Below, one piece after another: positions 33,408 through 45,268 of a stretch of 64,000 nucleotides of DNA. Below the pieces are notes generated by a model. It was not told the DNA's origin. It did no database searches and saw nothing but the letters and a program-made list of their open reading frames with translations. The DNA is taken from positions 1,424,501 through 1,488,500 of the forward strand of contig RCSZ01000011.1 of assembly GCA_014898425.1 (NCBI GenBank), in the 5' to 3' direction. Made by a program: the position numbers and the translations under genes. This DNA comes from Botryotinia globosa. Taxonomy: Eukaryota; Ascomycota; Leotiomycetes; Helotiales; Sclerotiniaceae. Position 1 is the first letter of the stretch. Each line of letters opens with the position of its first letter.

Positions 33408-36400
33408 CTAAGCTTTCTTCCTAGCCAGGGCTGCTAGGATCAAATCCTCGATCTTTTTATTCTTTTGAAATCGAGCATAGTCCAATGCTGTCTTGCCTTT
33501 GTCGTCTTTAACATCGATAGCCAGGTTCTCTTGAGCGAGAAGAATCTTTGTTATGGTCACTAATTGCAGCTGGACTGCGCGATTCAATGGTGTACATATA
33601 TGGCCATCCACAGCATTTACGTTGACATTTGCGCATCCTAGCAGGAACCTTACCATTTTAGAGCGATCGCTTTCCACTGCATGGTGTAACGGGCTTGATT
33701 TCGAAAAATTGGCTAGATTTACGTTCGCGCCTGCTTTTACGAGAGCTTTCGCAAGCCCAGTTTTGTCAGTGGCGCTTGCCCAGTATAACGGGGTGCAGCC
33801 TTTATCGTCCAGGTTATCTATTGGCATGTGGAATCTCTCAACCAATAATTCAACAGCTTTTTCGGAGGCGAGATGTAAAGCACTTCCACCATGTTCGAAT
33901 TTCGTCTTCAGAATCCAGTCCAACTCAGACTGCTGAACCGATGCAGACTTTTTCATAAGACTAGTGCCATTATTTTCCACCTCCTGCCAGAATTGAGAAA
34001 CCGTTAGAAGATGTCGCATCTGCTGATCTCGAAATACTGATGGAACAAAAGGCGTGGATGTAGGAGTCGATGGAAATTCTAAATGAGGAAAGCCTTCTGC
34101 TCCATTCTCTACAAATAAAAGAATCAAGTTCGCACTCCCCTTCGAAAAGGCAAGGGTCGCCGGGGTTCGATGGTCTTTGTCCTGAAGGTTCTTTAATTCA
34201 GGATATTGGTCGAGCAGTAATCTTGCAACCTCGATATTTCCAGTGTCAACTGCGATGTGCAAAGGTGTCCAACCGTCGATTTTTCTCTTGATAGTACACT
34301 TGGCACCATTTTTGAGTAGTATCTTCACGATTTCGGTACACTGTGATTTGGCCGCTAGCGATAGCGGTGTTTGGCCCGACGTATCTCTGGTATTTACGGC
34401 AGCTTTATGTCGAAGGAGAATATAAACAAGTTCAGCGTAGCCCTTTTCAGCTGCAATATGCAAGGATGTCTCTCCACTGGGTAGGGTGGCATTGACCTCT
34501 AATCCATCTACCATGCAAAGATCTCCCAAGAATAGGGTTTTACCATGGTGTACGGCATCGTGCAATGGTGTATTCCCATCACTATCCTTGGTATCAATGG
34601 AAGCTCCACGTTCCAACACTAGTTTCAGTGTTTCTTGTGAGTTCTGTGCCGCAGCGTGATGAACAACTGTTTTGCCACCCTCAGCTCTGATACTCAGAGC
34701 GGTTTCTCCATTATTGTTCTTTATGGAGGTACTAGCTTTGGCTCGGAGTAAAGTACATATGACAGAGGAGCGGGGGCACTTTTTCAAAACCAAATGCAAA
34801 GCTGTATCTCCTTCAGCATCCTGATCGTTGACATCAATTCCGCTATCTATCAAAGTTGTATAAGAATATCCCCTCTCCGGTCCTGCGCAGCAGCGTGAAG
34901 TGCAGTATGGAGTTCCTTATTTCTTATTGATATATTTGTGCCGAGGCCTAGAAGCGTTTCAACTGCTAACATATGACCGTATCTGACTGCATGCATCAAT
35001 GGAGTCTCGCCTTTAATGTTTTTAGCGTCTATATGAACCGCCTTAGAGCTGACGAGGTACTCGATAATTTCCTTAGAATATCGCTTATTTAGAACGGCAT
35101 AGTGCAGAATTGAATTCCGTTTTTGGTCTGTTGAATTGATGACTGCTCCCTTATCTTTTAAGAGCTTGAGTGTCGACACATTTCCAGATCGAGCGGCGAA
35201 GTGAATCGGTCTTCTACCTTCGTTGTCTTTCTGATTTAGCTTGAGCTTAGCATCTACTAACAGCTCGATGGCTTCTTGGTCTGCGTCGGGCCGTGAAGCT
35301 GCATGGTGTAGTAGGGATGCGCCATCCTTGTCGATGAATGATACTCCAGCATCTCTGGCGATCAACAAACGAATTATATCTGTGGACTTCCACCGAACGG
35401 CGAGATGCAATGGAGTACACCCATTTTTGTCGAGAAAATTGACTTCTGCTTTTTTGTCCAGTAAGAGTAAAAATATTTCTCGCGGCATAGCATGTTCAGG
35501 ATTGGATATCGCTCGATGGAGAACATCAGAAGGGTTCGTGAGATTAGACCTTTCAATTAAAAACTTTATTGCCTCTTTAGTAGCTGGGATTTTCCAGTCG
35601 CAGTATGTGACCGCAAGGTCGAGTGCAGTTTCCTTTTCCTTGCTGACGGCATCAATAGAACGAGATTTGAGGAGCAACTTTACCATGATGCCCGATGGCT
35701 GCTCAGGAAACCGTGCTAAATAGTGGCAAGCTGTTTCTGCAGAATACTTGACCGCATCAACATCCACATTGTCGTTTTTCAGAAGATGTAAGATCAGCTC
35801 CATCAACCGGCTTCCATTGTCACTGGTTTGGGTATATTTTCGAAGCTCGGCTATAGCGCAGTGCAGCACGGTTTGGCCTTTGGCGTTGACTTCATTGATA
35901 ATCACTCCTTTGCCGGGTAGAATTTTTTTCAGTATACTCATTGGTAAATTCTTGTTAATTATAGCAAAATGTACTACAAAACCCTGGTGTTTCAGGAGCT
36001 TGGTACTAGTGTTGGGCTTGAAGACTTGTACAATACTCTCCATATTTCTCACTATTCGTGAGGATTCTGCGACAAGATACGATAAAGGTGTCCGGAAATG
36101 TATGTCTAGGTCGTCGACATTGACGCCAGATCTTATGAGGTAAGTAGAGACTTCAACACTGGTTTTAGGATTTCTGGCAGCAAAATGTAGTGCAGTTGAT
36201 CCACTAGTGTCCTTCGCCTCAAACTTAACCCCGAGTTCTTTGAGCTTTTCGAGAACTTCAATTGATATTCGGGGTCCGCGTAGAGAATGATGCAATGCCG
36301 TAGCCCCCACGTTATCCCTGCGGTTTGCATCCAGCTCAGATATCCTAGGCTCGAGTAGTCCAATTTTGTCAAGAGGCGATATAGCGGATCCAGCAGCTAA

Positions 36401-39400
36401 ATGGAATACAGTTGCGCCAGAGTCATCGATCATTGACGTATTATTCATGAGATCACTACTGAGAACCAACTTGAGCATAGCCACAGACCCTTTCGCTGCG
36501 ATCCAATGAACTATAGTATTGCCATTGTCGCGTAATGTGTAGAGGTCCATTTTTGTGATCAGGTACTGTACAACGGATAGATTGTCATTTTCAATTGCAC
36601 AAAAAATCGCGAGCTGCCCTTCGATATTTCGAGATTGAGAGAGCATCTGAGGTTCAATCGACAAATGCTCAACGCACTGGGGTAAGCCTAGAACGCAGCC
36701 TACAAAAAGCGGATTGGAGTCCGTCGAAAGCAACCTTGAAGTTACTCTATATGTTTCTGAGCAATCAATTAGCAAGCGCTCCGTCATCTTGCTATTTTCC
36801 TTCAGAGGTATTCCGCCCAAAACTTTACTCCATGCTGAAACCCAGTATGAGAACTGTTTCCATGGACCAAGCTGAGGCAAAAACCTTTTGATAGCCTCCG
36901 ATACACGCAAACTGTCTTTCTTGGCTAGCGGAAGATATTTGCTAAGACTTTCCAAGTGGACCGGCCAGAAAGTCGCAGCATAGGCCTCGAAGTTCCATTC
37001 TGCGCCTTTCAGAGAATCATGTGGTAGAACAATGGATTTAGCAGAAGATTTATCTATTAAACACTTGAGGCAATCCTCAAGTATCTGTAGAATTGAGTTG
37101 AATGTCGAGTAAGGCTTATCTAATGACGATGATTTGGGTTTATAATTCCTCAGGAAAGGTCGTACAGTCGGGTGAGCTAAACGTACGACCCCTGTTTTGT
37201 CGTCAACATCTATGAGATCAATACAAACCCTTCGCACAAGCTCCGAATCGACCACTACAGCACTCTTGGCTGCAACAGAGACTGCATCGGACAGTATATT
37301 CAGTGTCAGAGGCACTTTCGAAGCCAATAGCCACTTGTAAACGGTGCTCATGATCAATTTTTCATTTAGGTTCGCACCATTCCTTTCTAGTATACCGACG
37401 TATACTTCGTTAAATTTGGGTTCACCCTCCATCCGTTCTACTTCTTTGCAGACTTCCTCGAGGTCCTCGAAAGTGTTGAAGGTGCGATTATTACCAAATA
37501 TGCGCTGTATCTGATATTCGGCCCAGCCGAAACTGTGAAGTATGAGTACATTAGAAAGATATGAACAAGATACTAAAGTGACTTACATTCCATTCGATCT
37601 TTTATCAATGGCATTGACAAGATTTTTGTCCAGTTTTGGTAGTTTGTTGGGCTCCGCATTCAGTCGTTCACTCCGTGCTCTAGCCATTCTTCGCTTCACT
37701 TCTACATAGGTATAATGAAGAATTGCTTGATGATTTCGCGACCTGTCAAGCTTAACGAAGCGACATTTTGGCTTTGGAAACTTGGGATGGTCTTGCAGCC
37801 AAGTGCCTTCGTTGCTTGTTAACAAAAGCTTGAATTTCACGTTAGATTTGCCCAAAAGTTCTACCAAATGAGAAACTAATTCTTGAATATCACTGCACTC
37901 GTCAACCCCATCAATCACTAAGATAGTTTTCGATGTATTCGAAAGCTTCACCAACTCTTTGCAGTATTGTTCTAACTCCATTGTTTTCAGGTCGTGTTCC
38001 GACAAGGCGCCTAAAGGCGATGCGAGAAAACCACTCGCTGTGCGTACTAGTTGGGAGACCAGGCTTCGGATAATTTCGGCTGGTGTGCTTTGTGATACGT
38101 AGAAGTAAGCGTACTGCTGATTCGTTGTTTCAGCTAGATTGTCGTCAATGGAATGTGTCGTCTGTCGAAGGTAATTCACCAACCGAGAACTAATATACCA
38201 GCTTGTTTAGTGTGATCAGGAGATGTAATACGAACACATGGTCTTACACTGATGAAGCTTTTCCAACGCCATCTACATGAAACGTCAGTTCTAAGAAAGA
38301 GTATTGTTCATCTGGTAGAATACCCACATTTCCCATAGACCCAGAAAAGTTTGTGGTCGCTGTCAGTTTGGATCCATGAATCGACGTCTTTGAGAAACCA
38401 GTCTTCGGGCTTCATATATGCTTTGGGGATACTCAGTCCTTTCGGGATTTCGCGCGCTTGTTGTTTTGTGAAGAATTCGTTGTGCGCTCTCTCAATATTT
38501 AAGTCAGAGATTGAAGATAATTTCATTGCCTCCAATCTGAGCTGATCATCGTATCTTTTGCATTCTGTCAGGTATGAGACGTCTAATTGAATTTTTAATT
38601 CGTGAATGGAAAGTGCATCAAGCCTCGTAGAGATAGTATCAGATTGAACCATAGACTGTAATCTCTCGCAAGCTTTGTCAAGTTCCTGAATTTTTCTGAG
38701 CCTCCCTGTGAAATCGTTCCAAGTGACTGCTGCTCGAAGTGCTCGTTTTCCTGTGCCAAGAGACAGCTCCCGAGCTGCAGACGCCTCAAAAGCCAGTATG
38801 CTGCTAAACAATTCCTGAGTCTTCTGGAACAGTTTTTGTTTAGGAGCATTCGGAGGGTTTGCATCAGGCTCTTTGGTGTAATAAACGTCCTTGGACACTT
38901 CGTACATCTGTACAAGGCCCAAGACGTATGCCGTACCTTCCAGAACCGAGTCATCGCTCTGGCTCATCAACAAGCACAGCTTAAATGGACGTTAGTAAGC
39001 TCATATGTTAGTGAGTTGGTGAGATAATTACTGACACTAATGCATGTGCAAAGACCTTTCCAAACTGGCTGGCTAATTATAGGATCAATTGCCGTGATAG
39101 CTGTGCCGACATCCTGAAGGTTGAAGATCAACAAGACTTTAGTCAAAAGATCCCTATAATTGCGTTTTTCCCCATTGCGGGAATACTGCCATCGTCTATT
39201 CTTCACACGATCAATGGTACTGTTGAGAGTTTGATGCAAGGAATCTGCATCTTGTTGCCCGCCTTTAGGATCCTTGACCTTCGACGATTGAGTTCCCAAG
39301 GACGAAAATGCGTCAAACAGAGCGTTATCACTTTTTTTCAAATCTGAAAGAGCATCTATCCATAACTTTGCATAGGGACGCGGACTTGACTTGCGCGACT

Positions 39401-39766
39401 TTTGTTTTCGAGGCCTGTCGCGTGATTCTGGGCGCTGCTTGGCTGCGTTGTCACTGCTGACATCGATCTAAAACCCTCAATTAAACTCATTTGTGATTTA
39501 ATGTTATTTGAGGTTGCGGCCTACATATTCATTATCTGTTCGCAATTGTTCGTCGTCGCTTCTTATGTTCTAACCAGAGAATCAATTGTGGACTTTGTTG
39601 GCAGACAATCACGTGAATCGCGCACCTACACAAGCGCGCAAGCTGGAACGTTGGTCATTGACCTTACCTTAAGTGAAGAGCTCGAACCATGCCTTCTTCT
39701 ATGACCTTTCTTTGATTCTTGGGGTGCGCTTTGAGCGACGCCGTTCAAAGTGTATCGAAACTTCAT
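33408..39766 (-). CDS. NACHT-ankyrin STAND (NLR-like) protein, reading frame broken once
   Basis: Six exons: 39766-39668, 39467-39036, 38979-38328, 38272-38248, 38189-37587 and 37532-33408. One base is missing from the frame near 34853: the upstream frame ends ...RRGDILIQL-stop and the ankyrin pattern resumes one base out of register as LIDSGIDVNDQDAEGDTALH. Counting one extra base the product would be ~1,978 residues. The order is a basic Ser-rich N-terminus (MKFRYTLNGV...), a helical N-terminal domain (possibly Goodbye-like), a NACHT NTPase, a winged-helix-like spacer, then roughly 20 ankyrin repeats to the C-terminus. Walker A reads FWVYGKYGVGKASS, with Ala after the invariant Lys; Walker B is ILVIDGVDECSD. 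Such proteins act as intracellular sensors in heterokaryon incompatibility and defence. The 38328 donor is GTGGGT and the 38979 acceptor AAG, so these junctions are the least certain. It may be functional, a recent pseudogene or contain a sequencing error. Confidence 0.85.
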
Positions 39767-41080
39767 GGAGATTTTGGAGCAGAACACAATATCGTGGGAA
39801 GAATATCTGTGAGGTAAAAGTTGAGGTGAAGTTGGACAGTGGCAATGTGTTTGAACTCCCCTGACCGAGCCTTATGGCAGAATTATCAATCGCCGTTTGT
39901 GTAGGCGCAGGCAAGGCTGTGCTAAATATCGCTTCTAGATCGCATTTACTGCCAGATTCACTGGCAAGTAGATGTTTGGCATGTTCCGCGGTAGGGGTAC
40001 TTCGCATTTGAGTCATGAACACATGAACCCTACGTGTGCAACCCTATTTATGCTGTTGAGATGCAAGTTGAAGTGTCGGGTATGCAAGTAAGATGCGGAC
40101 TGTCAATTGGGGTATCTGAATGGGTGGGAACGTTGCTCACGTGCATGCTATTTTCCGGCCCCCGATCAATGATGAAAAGAGTTGATACCCAGTTTGGAGT
40201 TTATTCATGATGAACTCTGGTGACATCAGATTCAACCAGCTCATACATCTAGAGCTCTTCCCGTCTGTATACAAAAATTAGTCCCTTTCTCTTCTTTCAA
40301 TATCACTCCGATAGCTGCCGGATCTGAGCCACAATTCAATGTCAGCAACCTCAATTGATCTTCATCTTTTTACCTTTGATCTTCTTGCCCATCGGTCATC
40401 TGGACATCTCTATCAAACCATACATCTAGGAATCGAACTCCGATGGACTGAATCTCAAGAGATGTAGCTCCGTATCGATCAAATGTACCACTATCTCTTC
40501 TACATTTACTTGAATTTTGATGTACTTGAGCAGTACCATCACTGTCCATTATTTGATCAAATGCGTTTGACGGCATTTTTTTTAAAAAATATTGCTTACT
40601 ACCAGAGGTTTCAGCAGACTCACTAAGTAAGTCTTGGAACTTTCAATGCCTCGAAACTTCAATCAAGTAGCTTTAGAGGTATTAAGGAAAGGATTTGAAA
40701 ATGAACTTTCTAGTCACAATCAATCGACCTCGAGTAAATTTCCAGAGTTTTCCCGATTTCTAACTGAAAGGACGATACCGAGCTATCGTGTCAACGAAAG
40801 AAATTATATGGGAGAGGGGGGAGAGGAAATTGAAGGAGAGGTTCTGTAGACCGAAATAAATAACTGAGTCGTAACTCGACGATATAATATCAGAGTATAT
40901 AATTGTTGTCGTTGTCGAATTCAAAAAAGAATAGGATCGGATCGCAACTTATGAGATGAAAGATGAATGGAATGGATTAACTATAGACCGAATGAAACTA
41001 GGCCATTAAGCCAATATAGTACTCAAGAATTTAGTATGGCAGTGACGAGAATTTAAGTCTTGGATATTTGAAAGTACCTA
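39767..41080. other. Flank of the STAND gene, apart from the small gene
   Basis: Outside the candidate small gene no coding signal is convincing. The frame 39699-40022 (-) overlaps STAND exon 1 in another frame and could be 5' UTR. From about 40850 the sequence becomes increasingly AT-rich. Confidence 0.45.
40278..40576 (-). CDS. Possible small two-exon gene, unrecognised
   Basis: The frame starting at ATG 40576 (MPSNAFDQIMDSDG...) reaches a GTAAAA donor at 40373. A 50-nt intron with a GCTGAC branch-like site and a CAG acceptor leads to 40323-40278, which continues in frame as RSGSYRSDIERRERD and stops. The product would be 82 polar residues without a signal peptide or membrane segment. I do not recognise a family. 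The match of donor, branch site, acceptor and phase in so short a distance favours a real gene, but composition alone could produce this. It lies just upstream of the STAND gene on the same strand. Confidence 0.4.
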
Positions 41081-41870
41081 AGTCAACCACTCTACTTTCG
41101 GGCCACCCCTGTTTTGAGCCACTTTTTTACACCAAAAATCAGGGTTTTAATATATTAATATCTCTATCAATATTAAATATTATTTAATAAAAATTTAAAT
41201 CTATTCTGAGATTTTTAGATTTTTAGGATTTTTGTCGATCAATTTCTAAAGCTTCAAAATATCGATTTTTGATTTGTATAAAAATGACATATAAATTTAA
41301 ATTTTTAGAAAATCTATAACAATTTTTAAACAAAAATAGCTAAACATAAATTTTCAAGTTTTATTATAAATTTGTAAAATATTCAATTCAAAAAATCTTA
41401 AAAAAATAAAAAATTCCTTATAAATAAATATTTAAAAAAGTACCCTCAAAATTACAAAGATTATTTATACTATTCTTAACTCACTATATACTATATCTCT
41501 ATATTTATTCATTTTTTTGAATTTCTTTTTGAATTCCTATTTAGATTTAAATTTGAAATCTTCAAAAAGATGTATAACTTTCTTTTAATAATTATTATTA
41601 AAAAGTTATTAAAGATTTTATAAAATTTTAAATTTATATATGATTTCTATATAAATTGAAAATCGATATTTTGAAGCCTCAAAAATCGATCTATAAAAAT
41701 CTTAAAAATGTAAATTTTTTAATATAAACTTAAAATAATTTGAATTATATATTAACAAATTTTTATTAAATTATAATCAATATTGATAGAAATATTAATA
41801 AATAAAAAAATGATTTTTGATAAAAAAAAATAACCCAAAAAAGAATAACCCGAAAATAAAATGATTGACT
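41081..41870. mobile_element. Foldback / MITE-like element, copy 1
   Basis: A 790-bp AT-rich sequence whose two halves are inverted copies of each other over roughly 250 bases. The left end AGTCAACCACTCTACTTTCG matches, allowing C-to-T changes, the reverse complement of the right end (...CGAAAATAAAATGATTGACT). TA dinucleotides flank both ends (41079-41080 and 41871-41872), as for Tc1/mariner-type target sites. It has no coding capacity. A second copy is at 54520-55400 and the differences are mostly C/T and G/A, consistent with RIP. Confidence 0.75.
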
Positions 41871-42664
41871 TAATATAATAATTATTTTGTTATTAATATA
41901 ATTTATAAATTCTTTAATTATAAACAAAGTTTTAATAAATTAAAATTATATATTTGAATAATATATTTGTAATTAAATAAATAAAATATAAAATGAGAAT
42001 AAAATAAGAGAGTAAGAAAAGAATAAAAGAAAAGAGAAAGAAGAAAAGGGAAAGTTAGGATTTATTTCATTATAATTATAATTACAAAACCTAAATACTA
42101 AATAACTTCAAGTATATACTTACATCTGTAATTAATCTTACCTTGCCATCTTGATATTCTAATCAAATTTCTTTAGAATACCTTAATAATTTGAAGTCTC
42201 GTAAATCGGAGTGAAAACGCCAAGGGTCGGTGCAGGTGTGTTCCCCAATACCCCTTGGGTTTGTTCCGAAATTAAGTTAGTCTGAAACACATCTATGATT
42301 TCACGCCCCTTCTGTCAGCGGAGTGGCGATTACATCACATCACGTCTTAAACACTGGGTATTCTAAGAACACAAAAGTGAGCTGTCAAATATATTTTGGC
42401 AAAAAAGCGAGGTTTGGACAGTCTGTTGGCTGCGAAGCACATCTCACTCCGTCTCTGTCCGAATTTTCCTACAGTAGCACAGGATCCGCGAATGTTGTAC
42501 ACAGCTCTAAAATCACTTCACTCAATGCTGAAAATGTGAATATACAAATATGTTAGTCGTTATTTTTGTGATACTGCTAAGTCCGAGAAGACATTACATG
42601 TATCCTATCATGATCGCTCAACGAATTCAAATTGAATCCAGCAACACTCAACCTCAGTCCTTAC
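41871..42664. other. AT-rich spacer returning to normal composition
   Basis: 41871-42170 remains very AT-rich with purine-rich GAAAAG words. After about 42180 the composition is normal, but no gene, RNA or repeat is recognised. This is the 3' flank of the protease gene. Confidence 0.45.
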
Positions 42665-44596
42665 TCAAAAGAATTTGAGGCTACCATTTTCCCATCCCAT
42701 CTCACTCTCAATGTCCTTCAAAACCTCTTCAATAGGAGTTGCATATGTGACATCGCCTTGAAAGCCTTCACAGCCGTGTTTATCTCCTGTCCAAACCATT
42801 GCCATGGGTACAAGAACAGTTTTTCCCTCAACGTCAACATCAAGGCTATAAATGAGGGCACCGGAATCGCCTCCATCAGATGTCTTTTCCTTTCCCTCCT
42901 TTGTATCATCACCAATGAATACGTATTCATCTGATGTTGAATTCTGATTGTGAACAATAGCTCGAACAAAATTCAATTCACATGCTGTCCAATCCATTGT
43001 TCGACTTGAAGGTTTGAAGAAGATGCTCTTCTCATTCAAAAGTGAGAAAGATTTTGGATGACCGATGTTGAACTGCTTCGAATTCTGCAAGGCTTGACAC
43101 TTTGTGGTAAAAGCCTTACGTTCATCAGGTGACCAATACTTGTCTCCGAACTTTTCAATAAATCTCGAGATCTGAGGTACTCCCAGGAACTCAAAGGTAG
43201 GCAGCTGGTAAAATCATTAGTCACTTTATCTACCCAAATATTAATCGATGGTGAAACATACCCGATTGCTAGGATTAACACAAGCATTGCGAATTAAAGC
43301 CCAGTCGAGGATTCCGTTATATGAAGTAACCTTGCGCCATCCCTCGGAAGCAACACAGACATAACCAGCGTGAATATTGTAGTCCTGGGCTCCTGCCAGT
43401 AGTTCTGATAAATTGTTCGCATTATTTCCCTTCAACTGTAGTTCACGAGATAGATCCATTTCAGGACGCATCACTTGACGTCTGTGTGTATCATCGAATC
43501 CACGTGCGGCATTTTGAAGCGTGGATTCCATGGCGTGTAGGGTTGCTTCATGATCTTTCAATGCCGGTACCGAAATCTTAAACTTTTCCATTCCGTCGGT
43601 GTACTTGTATCTCTCGGATGGACGTTCTGGGCCAGGAAAAACAACATGGCTACAAGTAAGGCTGTAAATTGTGCCTTGCTGTTGCAGAAAACCAGTCAAC
43701 GAACCAGCAGGATAAGTTCTTTGGTTGGTTTCTTCTCGTCCGATAGAGAGACCAGGGCAAGGAGTTTCATTCAAATAAATTAAAGGAAAATTTCTGGCGA
43801 GATTGACGCCAGAGGCTCTGGAGGAATCGGCTGAGCGGAGATCGGTACCGCAGTTCTTATTCATCTCATCCTTTGAGGAACTCGGATAGTAGAGTTGAGA
43901 GATATCAATAGCGAACCTAAATAATCGATAAGTTAAGAGCCCAAACAAAACGATTTGACATGAAACTTACTTTTCATGATATTGAGCCTCTAACTTCTCC
44001 TTGATGATCTTCTCCATACCCTGTACAACTTTGAGAGCAGCATCCTCGTTATCTGTGAAGTAATGAGGAGTTTGAATACAAACATGAATGACGATAGGGT
44101 TCGCATGTATGTCTGCTCCGAAACCAAGATGAAGAACGTTCAAGATCCATGAACAGTTGGGAAGTGATGAGACAAGGAAAGTCTTAAGTGGAAGACGAAG
44201 CTCATTCTCAAAACATTGAATATATTGCTCATCTTCGGGAGTGTTAACAGCAGAAATAGCTTTGTGGAAAGAATACCAAAATGGATGCGGGGCAAAACCT
44301 GTAATAAGGACATCTTCGACTTTTTGGTTGGTAGCAATGATTTCCTGCTCTCTAAGACCGTACTTATGACGATCTTCTTTTTTGACGAGCCAAGGAGACA
44401 TTTTCTGAGTTTTCAATGTACTCGTTGGTGTTTTGTGTATCTTTTTGTAAAGTTTCTTCCTCTGACAATGGTTGAAATGTTCAGGTTCAATTTTACTTTG
44501 AGAAGGAATAGAAGAGGCTCTTTTATCTACATCCTGTTTGTGCACAGACATAGATTCAAAGCTAATAGTATTAGCGTCACTCGGCTGTACAGCCAT
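42665..44596 (-). CDS. Trypsin-fold (PA clan) serine protease-like protein, no secretion signal
   Basis: Three exons, 44596-43971, 43916-43262 and 43204-42665, with 54- and 57-nt introns, give 606 residues. The C-terminal half has a chymotrypsin-like triad: His299 in GTIYSLTCSHVVF, Asp413 in YNGILDWALIRNA and Ser541 in SDGGDSGALIYS. The Gly-Asp-Ser-Gly context is the classical oxyanion-hole motif. The N-terminal ~290 residues form a separate uncharacterised domain (VLITGFAPHPFWYSFHKAI, LHLGFGADIHANPIVIHVC, GMEKIIKEKLEAQYHEKF). There is no signal peptide or membrane helix, and the N-terminus is hydrophilic, so an intracellular location is inferred. The substrate is unknown. It lies about 3 kb upstream of the STAND gene's first exon and on the same strand. 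Confidence 0.85.
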
Positions 44597-45223
44597 GATT
44601 ATTACAGTCTACTGTATTATTATTATCAATATCGAATTAGAATGTTATGATTAAACTTAGACTATTCACTTCCTGGAAAGATACAGACATGAACAAAGTC
44701 AGACTCCAAATTGTTATCTTTCTCTACCTAGGTACTGAGAATCATTTACTCTAATATAGTAATTTTCACAAACACAATTGAATTCACGTTGATTTTCAGC
44801 AGGTCATTCTTGTATATACTTGAGTCATTTTGTGTTTGTCTCCTACATAGTCATTATTCCTTTTCACTTATTCTTAATTGTTTGAGATTTGTTAATATGT
44901 ATAATTAAATCATCAAAAATGCATTTGTATGTATAGTCAAAGAGGTTTTGTTTTGTGTTTTCAAGACTAGATAATTTCACTAAGCTGTATAACAACACAT
45001 AACGTGTTATCTTATATGATTATATCATTTGAGAACCTTGAAGACTAAAATGTATTTATTAATAGAAGAAGCATTCCACCTCCTTATTTCGATGACTTAA
45101 AGTAGATGTATTTTACCGAGTAGTATAATAGAAGACACCTAAAAACGAACTTTCATTTCCAAACCTATATCATAAAATGCCGATAGATTGATAAATTCCT
45201 AAATTTCTATTCAAATAATTGTG

Positions 45224-45268
45224 GAGAGTCGAATTGAGGAGTTATCAAGGGTTATCAATTCGACTCTC
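45224..45268. repeat. Perfect 14-bp inverted repeat (hairpin)
   Basis: GAGAGTCGAATTGA at 45224-45237 and its exact reverse complement TCAATTCGACTCTC at 45255-45268, with a 17-nt loop that itself contains a GTTATCA word twice. It stands alone in AT-rich intergenic sequence. Confidence 0.85.

Noticed and set aside
35241..35723. Plus-strand open frame of 160 codons within the ankyrin region
   Set aside because: Antisense of the ankyrin-coding exon; the codon pattern is explained by the minus strand.
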